Shown: positions 31,508-43,032 of the stretch, in pieces | Layout of the letters: every line of letters starts with the position of its first letter | How positions within the stretch are numbered: the first letter of the stretch is position 1 | Origin: Leptobrachium leishanense | Lineage: Eukaryota > Chordata > Amphibia > Anura > Megophryidae | Length of the DNA stretch: 64,000 bases | Direction: 5' to 3' | NCBI GenBank assembly: GCA_009667805.1 | Contig: CM019071.1 | Location: forward strand, 51,350,101-51,414,100 | Position numbers and translations under genes: made by a program | The notes under the pieces: model-generated | What the model was told of the DNA's origin: nothing | The model's input: the letters and a program-made list of their open reading frames with translations, nothing else | The model's database searches: none

Positions 31508-34500
31508 ATATCAGAAAGACTAAAAAGGACAGGCAGACACTCCCAGACACAGATAAGAGGGCAAGCAGCCTCTGTGTCGGAAGGCAGTGCCCCTGGTCAT
31601 TGTGGACGTGGTGCATCCTCTGCAGGGGCACGCTTGTCCTTCCTAACTGGTGCTGGCCGTCTTATGCAGCAGCAACATACAGAGGATTTCCAGGATTGGC
31701 TAACCAGGCCATCCTCATCCTCCGAGTCCTCTGTCAGCCAGGCTTGTAGTGGTTTACAGTCCACCTCAGCGGCCAAAGCTTCTAATGCAGCCTCCATGTC
31801 CACAGCTACTCCTGCCGTAGCCTCACCAACATACACGGAGGAGTCAGCTGAATTGTTTGACTATAATGACAGTGAAAAGCTGCTTGAGGATGCGCAGCAA
31901 CTCCAGTGCTCTGATTCAAACTCTGAGGTTGAGAAAGGGAGTAAAATCAGCCTAGAGGGAGGAGGTGCCAGTGACACACAAAGAACTGGCACTCATGTTC
32001 CCCCAGCAGCTGCAGCATATTGCCAGGTTGGCACCAGTGACGAAGAGATAGGGGGTGATGACAATGATGATGAGGTCACTGACTCAACCTGGGTGCCTGA
32101 TCAAACAGAGGAATCAAGTGAGGAGGAGGCGCAACAAAACGAGGCACAACGTCCTCTATGACCAATGGTAGCCAGTCCAAGGCATCAGAAGTCAGAGCTG
32201 CTCAGGTGCAGAGCGCTGTTGTCTCAAAGCACACGTGCAGGAACTCTGCTGTCTGGGAGTTCTTCACGACATGTGCAGCAGACTGCAGCATTGCTGTTTG
32301 TAAGCTATGTCTGAAGAGGATAAAGCGTGGGAAAAACATCACACACTTGGGTACCACGTGCTTGATAAGACATATGACCACCTTCCACGCATCCCGTTGG
32401 CACAACACTTTGCATAGGTCCTCATCCTCATCTGTCTCTACCCCCACTATATGTCCTGCCATGTCATTGCCTAAACCCTCCACTGACAGGGATGATGCTA
32501 CAGTAATGGGTGTACCAGGTCCTTCCACACAATGTGACAGCATCCCACCAGCTGAAGATTTACGCAGTCAGATTACCTTGCCCCAGCTGCTTCAGCGTAA
32601 GAAAAAATATAGTCCCAACCATCCCAAAGCACAGTGTCTAAATGCCATCTTAGCAAAATTACTCGCATTACAGCTGCTGCCTTTCCAGCTGGTGGACTCT
32701 GCTTCGTTCCGTGAATTTGCCAAATGTGCTGTATCACAGTGGCAGGTTCCAAAACGCCATTTCTTTTCACAGAAGGCCATTCCAGCAATATACCAGCACG
32801 TGGAACACAATGTTATGGAGTCATTAGGAAAGGCAGTCAGCAGCAAGGTGCACATTACTTTAGACACGTGGTCCAGCAAGCATGGACAGGGCCATTACAT
32901 TTCCTTCACGGCACACCAGGTAACTCTGCTTGCAGCTGGGAGGGATTCAGGACGGGGCTCTGTGCTGGAGCTTGCTCATCACCACGCCTCCAGAAAGCTG
33001 CTTTTATGAGGTCTGTCTGCTCCACCACCTCTTCCTCCTCCTTCTCTGTCTCTGGCAAAGTGGCAGTTAAACCGACGTGTGGCAGGGGCTACGCAATGGC
33101 TCAAGCAAAAAGATGCCATACTGTGCCTGAGCTGGTTTGTTTAGGGGACAGGAGCCACACCAGGCCAGAAATTCTGTCAGCTCTACAGGGGCAGGTGCAG
33201 AGATGGTTAACACCACGCCAGCTTCAGTTGGGAATGGCCGTCTGTGATAATGGCAGCAACCTTCTCTCCGCCCTATGCCTTGGTAAGTTGACACATGTAC
33301 CATGCCTAGCACACGTCCTAAATCTGGTGGTACAGCATTTCCTAACCAGGTACCCAGGGCTGGAAGAGCTTCTCAGCCAGACCAGAAAAGTCTGCAGCCA
33401 CTTCAGACGGTCATTCCCAGCAAGTGTTCACTTGGCAGAAATTCAAAGAGAATTCCACCTTCCCACAAACCGCTAGATCTGTGACATGCCCACCAGTGGA
33501 ACTCGACATTGGCAATGCTGCAGCATCTGCACAAGCAGCAGAGGGCCATCATTGAGTACCTGTGTGAGTATGGCACAAGGACAGGTTCAGGTCAACTTGT
33601 TTCCCCCCGCAGTGGCTGATGATCAAGGATGCATGCACTGTACTGTCACCATTTGAGGAGGCAACGAGGATGGTGAGCAGGGACAGTGCATGCATCAGTG
33701 ACACAATTCCTTTAGTGTTCCTGCTGGAGCACACTCTTTGGGGAATTATAGATGTGGCACTAGAGGCAGAGCAGCGGGAGGAAGAGGAGGCCTTCCCTAG
33801 CTCTCAAGGCCCCAGTCTTTACGCAGACAGCATTCCTGCAGGTCCTTAGATCAGACAGGAGGAGGATGAGGAGGAGCAGGAATATTTAATTAGTGGGGGC
33901 ATTGAAGGTGGGGATTCCTCAAGGGAGGGTTTTGTGTGCCCAGAAATCCAAGGACTAGTTCGTGGCTGGGAGGAGGAAGTGCACGATGGTGTCATCCTCA
34001 TTGACCAGGATGACTCGGAAGCTAATGCCACCTCCAACCTATGCTGCATGGTCTCCCTTATCCTGCAAAGCCTGCTAAAGGACCCCAGGATTTGTGCTAT
34101 CAAGGAAAGGGATCATTACTGGTTGGAAACCCTTCTTGATCCACAATACAAGGGTAAGGTTACAGAGCTCATCCTGCCCTCACAGAGGGAGCACAGAATG
34201 AAACAACTTGAAGACGCTCTAAAGCGACACTTGTGTAACACCTTTCCAGACACTGGTAGGTTACTAACTGATGACACACGTGCTTCTGAGGCTGCTGTTT
34301 ATCAGAGGTAGAGCGGTGAAGGCCAGGGCCATTTGACTGATGCCTTTTCCAATTTTTTTAGTCCACGACGCCCAGGGACATCAAATGTAGGCACCTATTG
34401 CCAGCGTCTTTACCATATGGGGCAAGGACAGACCTGGATACCTTTACAGCAGATGATCCACTGGCTTACTAGGTGTTGAGATTGGATCACTGGCCAAAAC

Positions 34501-34700
34501 TTAGCCAATATGCTATGCAGCTACTAGGTTGCCCTTCATCCAGCTTCCTTTCTGAAAGGACGTTCAGTGCCACTGGAGGTTTTGTCACAGACAAAAGAGT
34601 GTGTTTGTCCACCGACTCTGTAGACCGGCTGACATTTATAAAAATGAATCAGTCCTGGATCAGCAGCTATCAATCCCCTGATGCTGACGTAACTGAATAG
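31508..34700 (+). pseudogene. hAT transposase, ZBED-like (copy 1, broken)
   Basis: By comparison with copy 2 the original start is at 31,508, but here it reads ATA instead of ATG. The N-terminal region is acidic and Ser-rich (about 31,680-32,150). A BED zinc finger follows at about 32,245-32,400 with C-x2-C (CKLC) and H-x4-H (HMTTFH) ligands. The catalytic hAT core spans about 32,550-34,350, and the C-terminal dimerisation block contains LGCPSSSFLSERTFSATGGF (about 34,515). Lesions include a 1-base loss near 32,140, frameshifts near 33,000 and 33,480, and a TAG at 34,470 where copy 2 has Trp. The gene cannot make an intact transposase. Confidence 0.9.
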
Positions 34701-34729
34701 ATCAGGGATCTCTTCTGCATTCCCAAAAC

Positions 34730-34975
34730 CTCCACCACTGCGCTCTTCCACAATACCACAAAGGGGTTACAGTGTGAAGGCACTTGCTGCCACCAAAGGC
34801 ACAATATTTGGGTGCACTGCCACTGTCGCCTATACCAGATTCATATTATTTTAATATTGGACTGCAGGGTCCACCACTGCACTCTTCCACAATACCACAG
34901 AGGGGATACGGTGTGATGGCACTGTTGCCGACACTAAAGGCCCAATTTTAAAACATCTATTGTTACTTTCATCCA
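34730..34975 (+). repeat. 3' repeats of hAT copy 1
   Basis: CTCTTCCACAATACCACA followed by GGGGTTACAGTGTGA-like text occurs twice. This is the counterpart, in opposite orientation, of the large 143-bp array in copy 2 (52,690-54,090). Confidence 0.7.
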
Positions 34976-36284
34976 AAGCCTGCATAGGTTTCACCACAAT
35001 TTAGCCAAAAAATCACTAAACTTGTTCTGCGTGTCCTAAAATGTCTCCTCTTCTCATACTGACTGCCGCCCCAAGCAGTTGTTTATGAAAAGATTAAAGA
35101 AAAAACATTTACCGTCATTTGAAATGTCATTTTTTTTTTTTAAATGTTTCTATACATCCTACAAATCCGCCACTTCACGGGCAGGTTATGGGGACCTTCT
35201 AGGCAAGATATTTGAAGGAATTTTTCGTTTTTATTCTTAACCTTTATTTCATGGAAATCTCACTGTTCCTTTAAAAACGTTTTTTTTTTACTTTTTGTCC
35301 TTGTTTCCTGTCCCCCAGGACACTAACCGGACCCCCATACACCTTTTATGGCAAATATCTAGCATATATGCCCTCTTGGATTGCACTCTAAAAATCGAAC
35401 GTTCGGGTCCCCATGACTTATATTGAGTTCGGATCATGTTCGAGTTCGAACTCGAACTTCTGAAATTGTTCGAGTTCGAAGTCGAACCGAACACGGGGGC
35501 GTTTGGCTCATCCCTAATGGTAGAGTCTCCTTTATATTAGGCTCTATGTTCTCAGCATCTGATATTTTTCAAATGGTTAAGTATCTGAATTTTCCAGCCA
35601 TCACCTCATATATTCGGGGGACAGATCCCCTTATGCATATGTTATCATATGTTATTCAAATATTAAAAAATATATATGTATATTCTCAGGGCGTGAGGTA
35701 TAAAAAATTCATATATAAAAATTTATTTAGGTAATTATAATATTACAAACAGGGTACAAAATGAGGCAATAAAATCAGACATACATAAAAAAAACATGTA
35801 GGGGAAAAGAGTAACAATGAATAGACATGTGCACATCATAACATTTTGTTTTGAACTAATGGATTAGTCCTAAAGTTCAATTTCTTTAGTTGCTAAAGAA
35901 ATTCCATTTCAGTTCTTTAGTATGAAAACTAGTTTCATTCACCCGAAAACCAGCAGATACAATTACTATTGTAGTGGCTCCTCAGAGGGCTGAGATCGCT
36001 GATTGTTATGGTATCTCTCACTCTCAGCACACTGTGTCAGGCAAAGCTGTTACAGAAACTGACTGCTGCTCATCACAGCGCTCAGAGTTTCAGTAAACCT
36101 AGTAAATAATATTTTTATATATAAGAGGTTAGAACAATATTATTTCCTTGTTTTACTGAAACTCTGGGCGCTGTTACAGTCAGTTACTGTAACAGGTGAG
36201 CCTGATACATTATACTGAGAGATAATATAACAAGCAGCCGATCTCAGTGCTCACAGCCACTGGATTTAAAGGGCTAAAAAAGGC

Positions 36285-36705
36285 TCCTCTCTGTATAATG
36301 TAATGTAGATAACATCCTCCTGCATTAATTAATACCCCTCTCTGTATAATGTATACAACATCCACCTGCATTAATTAATACCCCTCTCTGTATAATGTAT
36401 AGAACATCCTCCTGAATTAAGTAATGTCCCTCTCTGTATAGAACTTCCTCCTCAATTTATACCTTTCTCTGTATAATGCATATAACATCCTCCTGCATTA
36501 ATACCCCTCTCTGTATAATGTATAGAACATCCTCCTGCATTAATTAATGCCCCTCTCTGTATAGAAAATCCTCCTCAATTTATACCTTTCTCTGCATAAT
36601 GTACATAACATCCTCCTGCAGTAATACCCCTCTCTGTATAATGTATAGAACACCCTCCTGCATTAATTAATGCCCCTCTCTGTATAGAACATCCTGCTGC
36701 ATTGA
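36285..36705 (+). repeat. CCTCTCTGTATAATG tandem repeat inside the palindromic hAT element
   Basis: Units of about 40-48 bp containing CCCCTCTCTGTATAATGTA, GAACATCCTCCTGCATTA and ATTAATA repeat about nine times with length variants. Shorter versions occur in the nested copy (37,445-37,610) and in the block B copy (45,960-46,130). Confidence 0.9.
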
Positions 36706-36841
36706 CATGTGGAGGTGCAGAACTTCGGAATGCAATGCTTATCCAGCACAGGAGAAAGAACTTTTACTTAAACTTTGTATCTCTGTGGGGGAGACAGACA
36801 GGATTATAAAAGCAGGGGAGTGGGAAAATATTAACGTAAAT

Positions 36842-37847
36842 TAGACATGTGCACAGCACAAAATTTCGTTTTGAACTAATGCATTAGTACTAAAATGCAA
36901 TTTATTTAGTTGCTAAAGAAATTCGTTTTCAGTTCTTTAGTATGAAAACTAATTTCATTCATCCGAAAACCAGTGGATACAATTACTATTGTAGTGGCTC
37001 CTCAGAGGGCTGAGATCACTGCTTGTTACAGTATCTCTCACTCTCAGCACAATGAGGGCCATATTATATAGCTGGTGCTAACATAACCAGAGCTGTTGTA
37101 AACTTCCCAGAGCTATTATAGCCTATGGAGGTTTTCAGTTACAACAGCTCTGGTTAAGTTAGCACCAACATTGCAATACTGCCCCGTGTCAGGCAAAGCT
37201 GTTACAGTAACTGACTGCTGCTCATCACAGCGCTCAGAGTTTCAGTAAAACTAGTAAATAATATTTTTATATATAAGACGTTAGAACAATATTATTTTCT
37301 TGTTTTACTGAAACTCTGAGCGCTGTGATGAGCAGCAGTCAGTTACTGTAACAGCTGAGCCTGATACATTGTACTGAGAGATAATGTAACAAGCAGCCGA
37401 TCTCCGCGCTCACAGCCACTGGATTTAAAGGGCTAAAAAAAAAGGCTCCTCTCTGTATAATGTTTAGAACATCCTCCTGCATTAATTAATACCCCTCTCT
37501 GTATAATGTATACAACATCCACCTGCATTAATTAATACCCCTCTCTGTATAATATATAGAACATCCTCCTGAATTAATCTCCCTCTCTGTATAGAACATC
37601 TTCCTGCATTGGCATGTGGAGGGTGCAGAACTTCGGATGTTGCGATGTTGCGCTCTTCATTGCTGGTCTCCTTCACTCATCAATATAATATCACAAAGAG
37701 GACTGAAACTAAAATGTAGTGCATTTTATTTTAGTTTCTTTCGTTTTTTGTACTGAGCAGTTTCGTTTCTCTTGAGTCATACTAAAACTAAAATATCCCA
37801 AAATTCGGACTAAATCGCTTTAGTACTAAAACGAATGCACATGTCTA
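36842..37847. mobile_element. Palindromic hAT-type element (nested copy) with TSD ACGTAAAT
   Basis: Same ends as the outer copy; the exact duplication ACGTAAAT flanks it (36,834-36,841; 37,848-37,855). The related element in block B reads through the site uninterrupted (ATTAACGTAAATTGG at about 46,258). It lacks most of the right half present in the other copies and carries the GGGCCATATT MITE at 37,056-37,185. Confidence 0.92.
37056..37185. mobile_element. Second copy of the GGGCCATATT palindromic MITE
   Basis: Starts GGGCCATATTATATAGC and ends TTGCAATACTGCCCC, with ACCAGAGCTGTTGTAA and its inverse forming a hairpin. Sister hAT copies read AATGTG(C/T)CAGGC without it (36,030; 45,708). This gives a three-deep nest: MITE in hAT in hAT. 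Confidence 0.75.
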
Positions 37848-38861
37848 ACGTAAATCAGTCTGAAAGCTCAGAGAAGAAATGACTGGTGCAAATTTATTTT
37901 TATAATAAAATAAAGCACTTTAAATCCAGGGAAAACATTCAAATAATTCACACTGAAGGCTCATAATGACTGAGTAACTGTGAGAGCTGGATACTAAATG
38001 TATCAGATGTAAAAAAAACTTTATAACAAGCAGCACTGGTAGAGGAGAGGGACTTTATATAAAACGTGTATTATAGATGAGGAAAGAGGGATAGTGCTCC
38101 TGGATAATATAAAATGTATCAGACCTAAGCCCCTAATATGCAGCACGGGAGGGGAGATAACACACATTTTATAAAGTCCCTCTCTTTTCCCAGCGCTGCT
38201 TGTTATAAAGGGTTTTTTACTATCCAGCCCTCCTCTGTCATTAGCTTTCAGTGTGATTTATTTGAATGTTTTCCTTCTCCAGCTGCTTTTATCATGTCAT
38301 CTGTCTCATAGACATGCAAGGGTTGAGTAAAGGTTTCCTCTCCTGTGCTGACTGTCTGTGCTGCGAGTGAGTATTCTAGAGCTCTATCACTGTCAGAGTT
38401 TCGGGTAGGGGTCGGGAAGGATTACGCATACTAACCTTTTCTGTAGCTTTGCGATGTTGCACTCTTCATTGCTGGTCTCCTTCACTCATCAATGTAATAT
38501 CGCAAAAAGGACTGAAACTAAAATGTAGTGCATTTAATTTTAATTTCTTTCGTTTTTTGTACTGAGCTGTTTCGTATCTCTTGAGTCATACGAAAACTAA
38601 ATTATCCCAAAATTCAGACTAAATCGTTTTAGTACTAAAACGAATGCACATGTCTAACAATGAATGGATGACTGATAAATCCTTCAATCCCCATATCAGG
38701 TATACATACACTGAGTATGTCATTCTATGTATACTCCATATGGGGATTGAAGGACTTGCAAAAAAAGTTAATTTCATTTGCAATGATATAGCACAGCCCC
38801 AGATCGTGTTACCATGATCTCTGGCTGCTTAATCTGCTACAGTACTGAAGGGGATAAAAAA

Positions 38862-39060
38862 TAGGGATGTGCACGATTTTTTTTTGTTTAGTTTCTTTTC
38901 AGGTGTTTTTTTTCGTTTCGGATCACTACGGACAGTTTTTCTTTAGTTTCGGATCATTTCAATTCGGTGATTCAGATTCATTCGGTGATTCAGATCATTT
39001 TGGGTGATTCGGATCAGTTGTTTTTTCACTTTTTTATGAGTTATTTAGTTTTTTATTACT
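38862..39060. mobile_element. One end of a TAGGGATGTGCAC hAT-type element
   Basis: TAGGGATGTGCACGATTTT followed by GATCA/TTCGGTGATTCAG words resembles the right end of the element at 22,462-23,061. No opposite end was found, so this is a fragment. Confidence 0.45.
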
Positions 39061-39836
39061 TATTTAAGAATGGGAAGCAGATTACTACCAATAGAATGAA
39101 AGTTCCTTTACTTAATTATTCTTTTATAATTTTGTAGGCATTTTGTGGGTGAAATTTTAGGTTTCCTAACTTTCTTTAAAGAAACAATAATAATTACAAT
39201 TAAAAATCATTTGTATCCCTATATCATTGGTACTTTATACAGTACACTAGAAGGTCATGTGAGGTATTGTTGGAAAGGCCAGGATATGGCCTTTCCAATG
39301 ATACCAAATTTAACCAGGCTTTATTTAAATATAAAATAAAATACAAATAAAATTCAAACATTTCCCATTTTTTCTGACGCAACACTGTTCTTCACATTTC
39401 AATTATAAAGTGATCAATAACTCAGCTTCTCTTTTACTGTGCTGCCAGCAAGTGTGGAAGTGATGCCAAAACACATTATTATGCACTGTTTCATCTAAAA
39501 CATAAACTGAAGCACTGCAGGGAGTAGAGACAAGGGGACTTTGGATTCCTGCATCTCTGAATTTTACACCTCCCAAGGTCAAGTGAGGTGTCATTGGAAA
39601 AATCAGAGTCTGGCCTTTCTTATGCACATTTTTACTGGAATATTATTTTGCAAATTATAGATTGTGCAGGTTAGTTAATGATAACTCATGCATCCTCCAA
39701 TGACGTCTCTGAGGCTTCCACATAAGTGACGCAAGTCCAAAACAGCCACCTCCCTCCCGAAGAAAATGGCCGTTGCCCAAGTGTTAATTATTAGAGCTCC
39801 AGTGTTAGAATGTGAAGATATTTCTATTGGGAATAT

Positions 39837-40380
39837 TCACTTAAACCATTTTGTGTGAAAACAGAGGGGAGCAACAATATTGTACGAAACTCGGTGATAA
39901 ATATTCGAGAAAGGCAAGTTAATCTGCCATGAATTAAGCATGAAATAATGTCCGACCAAAAAAACCTTACACCCTGTAATATTTGGTAGTGCCGCTTTTT
40001 GCTGTGATGCACCGCGGCATCGTATGCGGCACCGTGGCATCCCAACCAGAGTCATATTAATTTGTGGCCAAGAGTTTGTATTGATGATGGTTACTATGGT
40101 CCCAGCTGCCTTGAGATGGTTGACAAGATCTGCCTGTGCAGTTCTGGGCTGATTCCTCACCATTCTGATGCTCATTGAAACTTCACGAGGTGAGATCTTG
40201 CACGGAGTCCAAGACAGAGGGAGATTGACAGTTATTTTGTGTTTCTTTCTGCTTCTGTGGACAGATGTCTTTTATACAGGTAACAAACTGAGATTAGGAG
40301 CACTACCTTTACGAGAGTGCTCTTAATCTCAGTTTGTTACCTGTATAAAAAACACCTGGGAGCCAGATATCCTGCATCAG
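39837..40380 (-). mobile_element. Tc1/mariner transposase fragment with internal hairpin
   Basis: On the reverse strand the frame begins [20 protein letters not shown] and continues LKAAGTIV, matching the DNA-binding paired-like part of Tc1 transposases ('NPRTxxxxLxxxLxxxG'). It then runs on in degenerate form ([20 protein letters not shown]). At 40,276-40,350 ACAGGTAACAAACTGAGATT and its inverse form a near-perfect hairpin, a feature I associate with this Tc1 subfamily. The terminal repeats and the catalytic DDE part are missing. Confidence 0.7.
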
Positions 40381-41390
40381 CCTCAAAACCTTAATGATTT
40401 AGGCTGGCATCAGACGAGCATGCTATGTGCGCCCCTACTGACATGCTTACCAGCGGCCATCACAGCGTTGTGATGCTGCAACAGGGCCTGTCATAAGGTG
40501 TGACTTCTTGTGAGGTCATTGAAAGTGCTCCGGCTTGTGTCACCATTGGATTTTTAAATGTAGGGTTTCTATTATGTTCAAGGGTATCTATCACTGCGTA
40601 ACAGTGTCCCCATGCCTATTCTTATGAGATGGCATGATGGAATGTCCGTATTCTTGCAGATATCCTGGATTCCTTTACATAAACTTTAGTGATAAACAAC
40701 CACAATAACTAAATTATATAACTTAACGGTCATGGCAAAGTCTCAGTTATTGCAACAATGGTGACATTGACTCAACACCGGCAGGACTAGTTGATGCAAA
40801 CAATGGCGATCAAAGCTTGACAATGGCACCACTATTATTTTTCCGTAAAATGAGTAAATTGTAGCTATTCTTTATTCAGGAGGTTCTATCATTGATTACA
40901 AACATACTTTAAAATAATCAAAGCAATGATTGATCTCCATGAAAACAACTTCCACTAAAATACGGTTGAAAACTAAAGAGGACTACGGTGGAAAAATGGT
41001 AAAACTTGAAAGGATTACAGTGGAAAGAATTGTGGAATTTAGAAATGACTAGTGTGGAAAAACAATGAAAGCTACAGAGGACTTCAGTGTAAAGAATGAA
41101 GAAAACTACAAGGGACTACAATGGAAAAATGGTAAAGCTAAAGAGCATGACGGTGGAAAGAATGATGGAAACTAGAGACGACTTTGAAGGAAAGAAGAGC
41201 AAAAACTACAGAGGACAATGGTGGAAAGAACAGTGAAAACTACAGATGACTACAAAGGAAAGAAAGGTGAAAGTGGCAGAGCACTACATTGGACAAAAAG
41301 GGAGAAACATACAGAAGACTAGAATGGTAAGAACAGTGAAAACTACGGAGGATTTGGGTCAAAGGAATGGTGACAATTACGGAGGACTAT

Positions 41391-42295
41391 CAGGGTTATT
41401 CAAAGAGCTCCGAATTGCTTGAGAAAGGTAACCGAATGCTGAAAACCAGCGTTCGGTTACCTTTCCTGGCCATTCGGTTATCCAGAGAACAGGCAATTCG
41501 CCAAATCCTGGCGAATTGCCTGAACATACAGTGCCTGTTCTGTGCCTGTTCGAGGGCAGTGAAATCCCCATAAAAAAGCACTGCTTCGGCTATTCAGAGA
41601 ACACAAACCAGCAGTGAAAGGTTCCCCTAATGCCCTGCCATTCGGTGGTTTAATTCGGCAAGTTTATTCGGGAGAATCCCATAGACTTCAATGTTAAAAA
41701 TATTCCGGTTTTAATTCAATATCTAATAAACTGTTCATTATAAAATTCTGCAGTAAAGAGTCTCTTTATTTATAGAATTTTTAGGATATCTTAAGGTTTT
41801 TTCAGATTTTTTTTTTTTTTTTTTAAAAGTCCGATTTTTTTTTTTAAGTTTTCTTATTTTTTCTGTAACAGCCCTTTTTATTATCATTCCCTGGACCTCC
41901 TGTGTAAATTTCAGACATTTTTGCTCAGTAGTTTCTTTGCAAACAGCGTTTTATTTTCACACATTCACACAAACTATTTTGCTAAGTTATTCACTGCCTC
42001 GTCTGCGGTCTCGGCTGCTTCAGCTGCGTGTGATCGGCTCCTGTTCGGGTTTTTTCCGTGGTTTTCGGCAGGTTAATCCAGATGTTTTTACGTGTTTTCG
42101 GCGTGCATTCACTGGGTTTTGCGGTTCGTTTTCGTCAGATTTGCGGCAGCTTTTCCCTGCAATTCGGGGACCCTGTGGTGCTTGCTGAATACACAGCAGG
42201 GTCACCGTAATGGGATCGGCAAAAGGATCCGAATTGAAGAGAACGAAAAGTTACCGAACGTGCAGTGACTTTTCGAATCTCTTTGGATAACCCTG
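41391..42295. mobile_element. Harbinger-like non-autonomous element, 905 bp, TSD TAT
   Basis: Ends CAGGGTTATTCAAAGAGCT and CTCTTTGGATAACCCTG are inverted. The 3-bp repeat TAT flanks them (41,388-41,390; 42,296-42,298). Block A has the intact site GGATTATGGTGGAAAG at about 11,085. The interior has CGAATTGCC/GGCGAATTGC hairpins and poly-T; no transposase. Confidence 0.8.
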
Positions 42296-42868
42296 TATGG
42301 TGGAAAGAACAGTAAAAGCTACAGAGGACTACAGTGAAAAGAGCGGTGAAAACTACAAAGGACTATGGAGAAGTTCACTTAGCATGAATTCACTGTACTT
42401 TCATCTTATTTGAATAACCTCTTACCTTAAAGCTGAAATACATTAATATTATGAATATGATTATTTATTATTTTAAATAAAATCTCAATTTAAAAAACTG
42501 GTAACAGATATAACTTGAAGCATGGACTGCCATCGTCATTCTTCTCAAATCATAGCTCTCGGAAATACCTCTTCTTCTACGCCCGTGTCTTTAGTTATAA
42601 ATATTTCTCACACAAGCATTACTCATTGAGTATTTCGGTCACATTAAGGATCAGATATTTTGTAGCCGATAAATGATGGGTAGAACTGGATTCAGATAAT
42701 TTGCCGTTATACATTCCGTTACACATTCCACCGGTTCTGATTTGCGTCCTAAGGTTTACCTCTGTCACATGGGTGAGCCAGAAATGTGTGCCCTTGGCAT
42801 TTCGAAGGCTGTCCAAACCACAGACACCACTATTTAGTTCCACTTTTTATGTTACCTTTATCTCAGGA

Positions 42869-42876
42869 TATATCAG
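42869..42876 (+). promoter_or_regulatory. Degenerate TATA site of copy B
   Basis: TATATCAG aligns with TATATAAG of copy A. One substitution in the core probably weakens the promoter. Confidence 0.4.
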
Positions 42877-42968
42877 TGTAATATTTAAAGAGGAGAAACC
42901 TTAATCCTTCCCTGCACTGCATCTACATCTCTGGATCGGCTTCTTATCCTTGGTGAATGTCCAATATC

Positions 42969-43032
42969 ATGGTTGGTGGAACTATGGATTTTGGGAAAAT
43001 GAACATCCTACTTCTTCTCATATGCATAACAG
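42969..43032 (+). CDS. Exon 1 (signal peptide) of the mucin-like gene, copy B
   Basis: ATG at 42,969 opens 21 codons: MVGGTMDFGKM, then NILLLLICIT, ending in phase 1 at the donor ACAG|GTGGGT. It is one Leu codon shorter than copy A, and the hydrophobic core is preserved. Amino-acid changes lie mostly in the polar head. By itself it is a functional-looking signal exon, but the promoter and the downstream exons of this copy show damage. Confidence 0.5.

Larger units (their letters stand above)
30086..35516 (+). mobile_element. Full-length ZBED-type hAT DNA transposon, decayed (copy 1)
   Basis: Ends TAGGGATGAGCG and GGCTCATCCCTA are inverted. The 8-bp flanks GTGGTAGA (30,078-30,085) and ATGGTAGA (35,517-35,524) agree at 7 of 8 sites, an aged hAT target duplication. 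Internally it has a 5' leader with two minisatellites, a broken transposase gene with BED zinc finger and C-terminal dimerisation region, and a 3' part with repeats. A second copy of the family is at 52,073-58,820 on the other strand. Confidence 0.92.
35822..38656. mobile_element. Palindromic hAT-type element (outer copy) with TSD ACAATGAA
   Basis: Ends TAGACATGTGCACA and TGCACATGTCTA are inverted, and the exact 8-bp duplication ACAATGAA flanks them (35,814-35,821; 38,657-38,664). The interior contains CAGCGCTCAGAGTTTCAGTA and its inverse a short distance apart (a hairpin at about 36,075-36,175), CTCTCTGTATAATGTATA-type tandem repeats (36,285-36,700) and no transposase. A second copy is nested within it. 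Confidence 0.9.
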
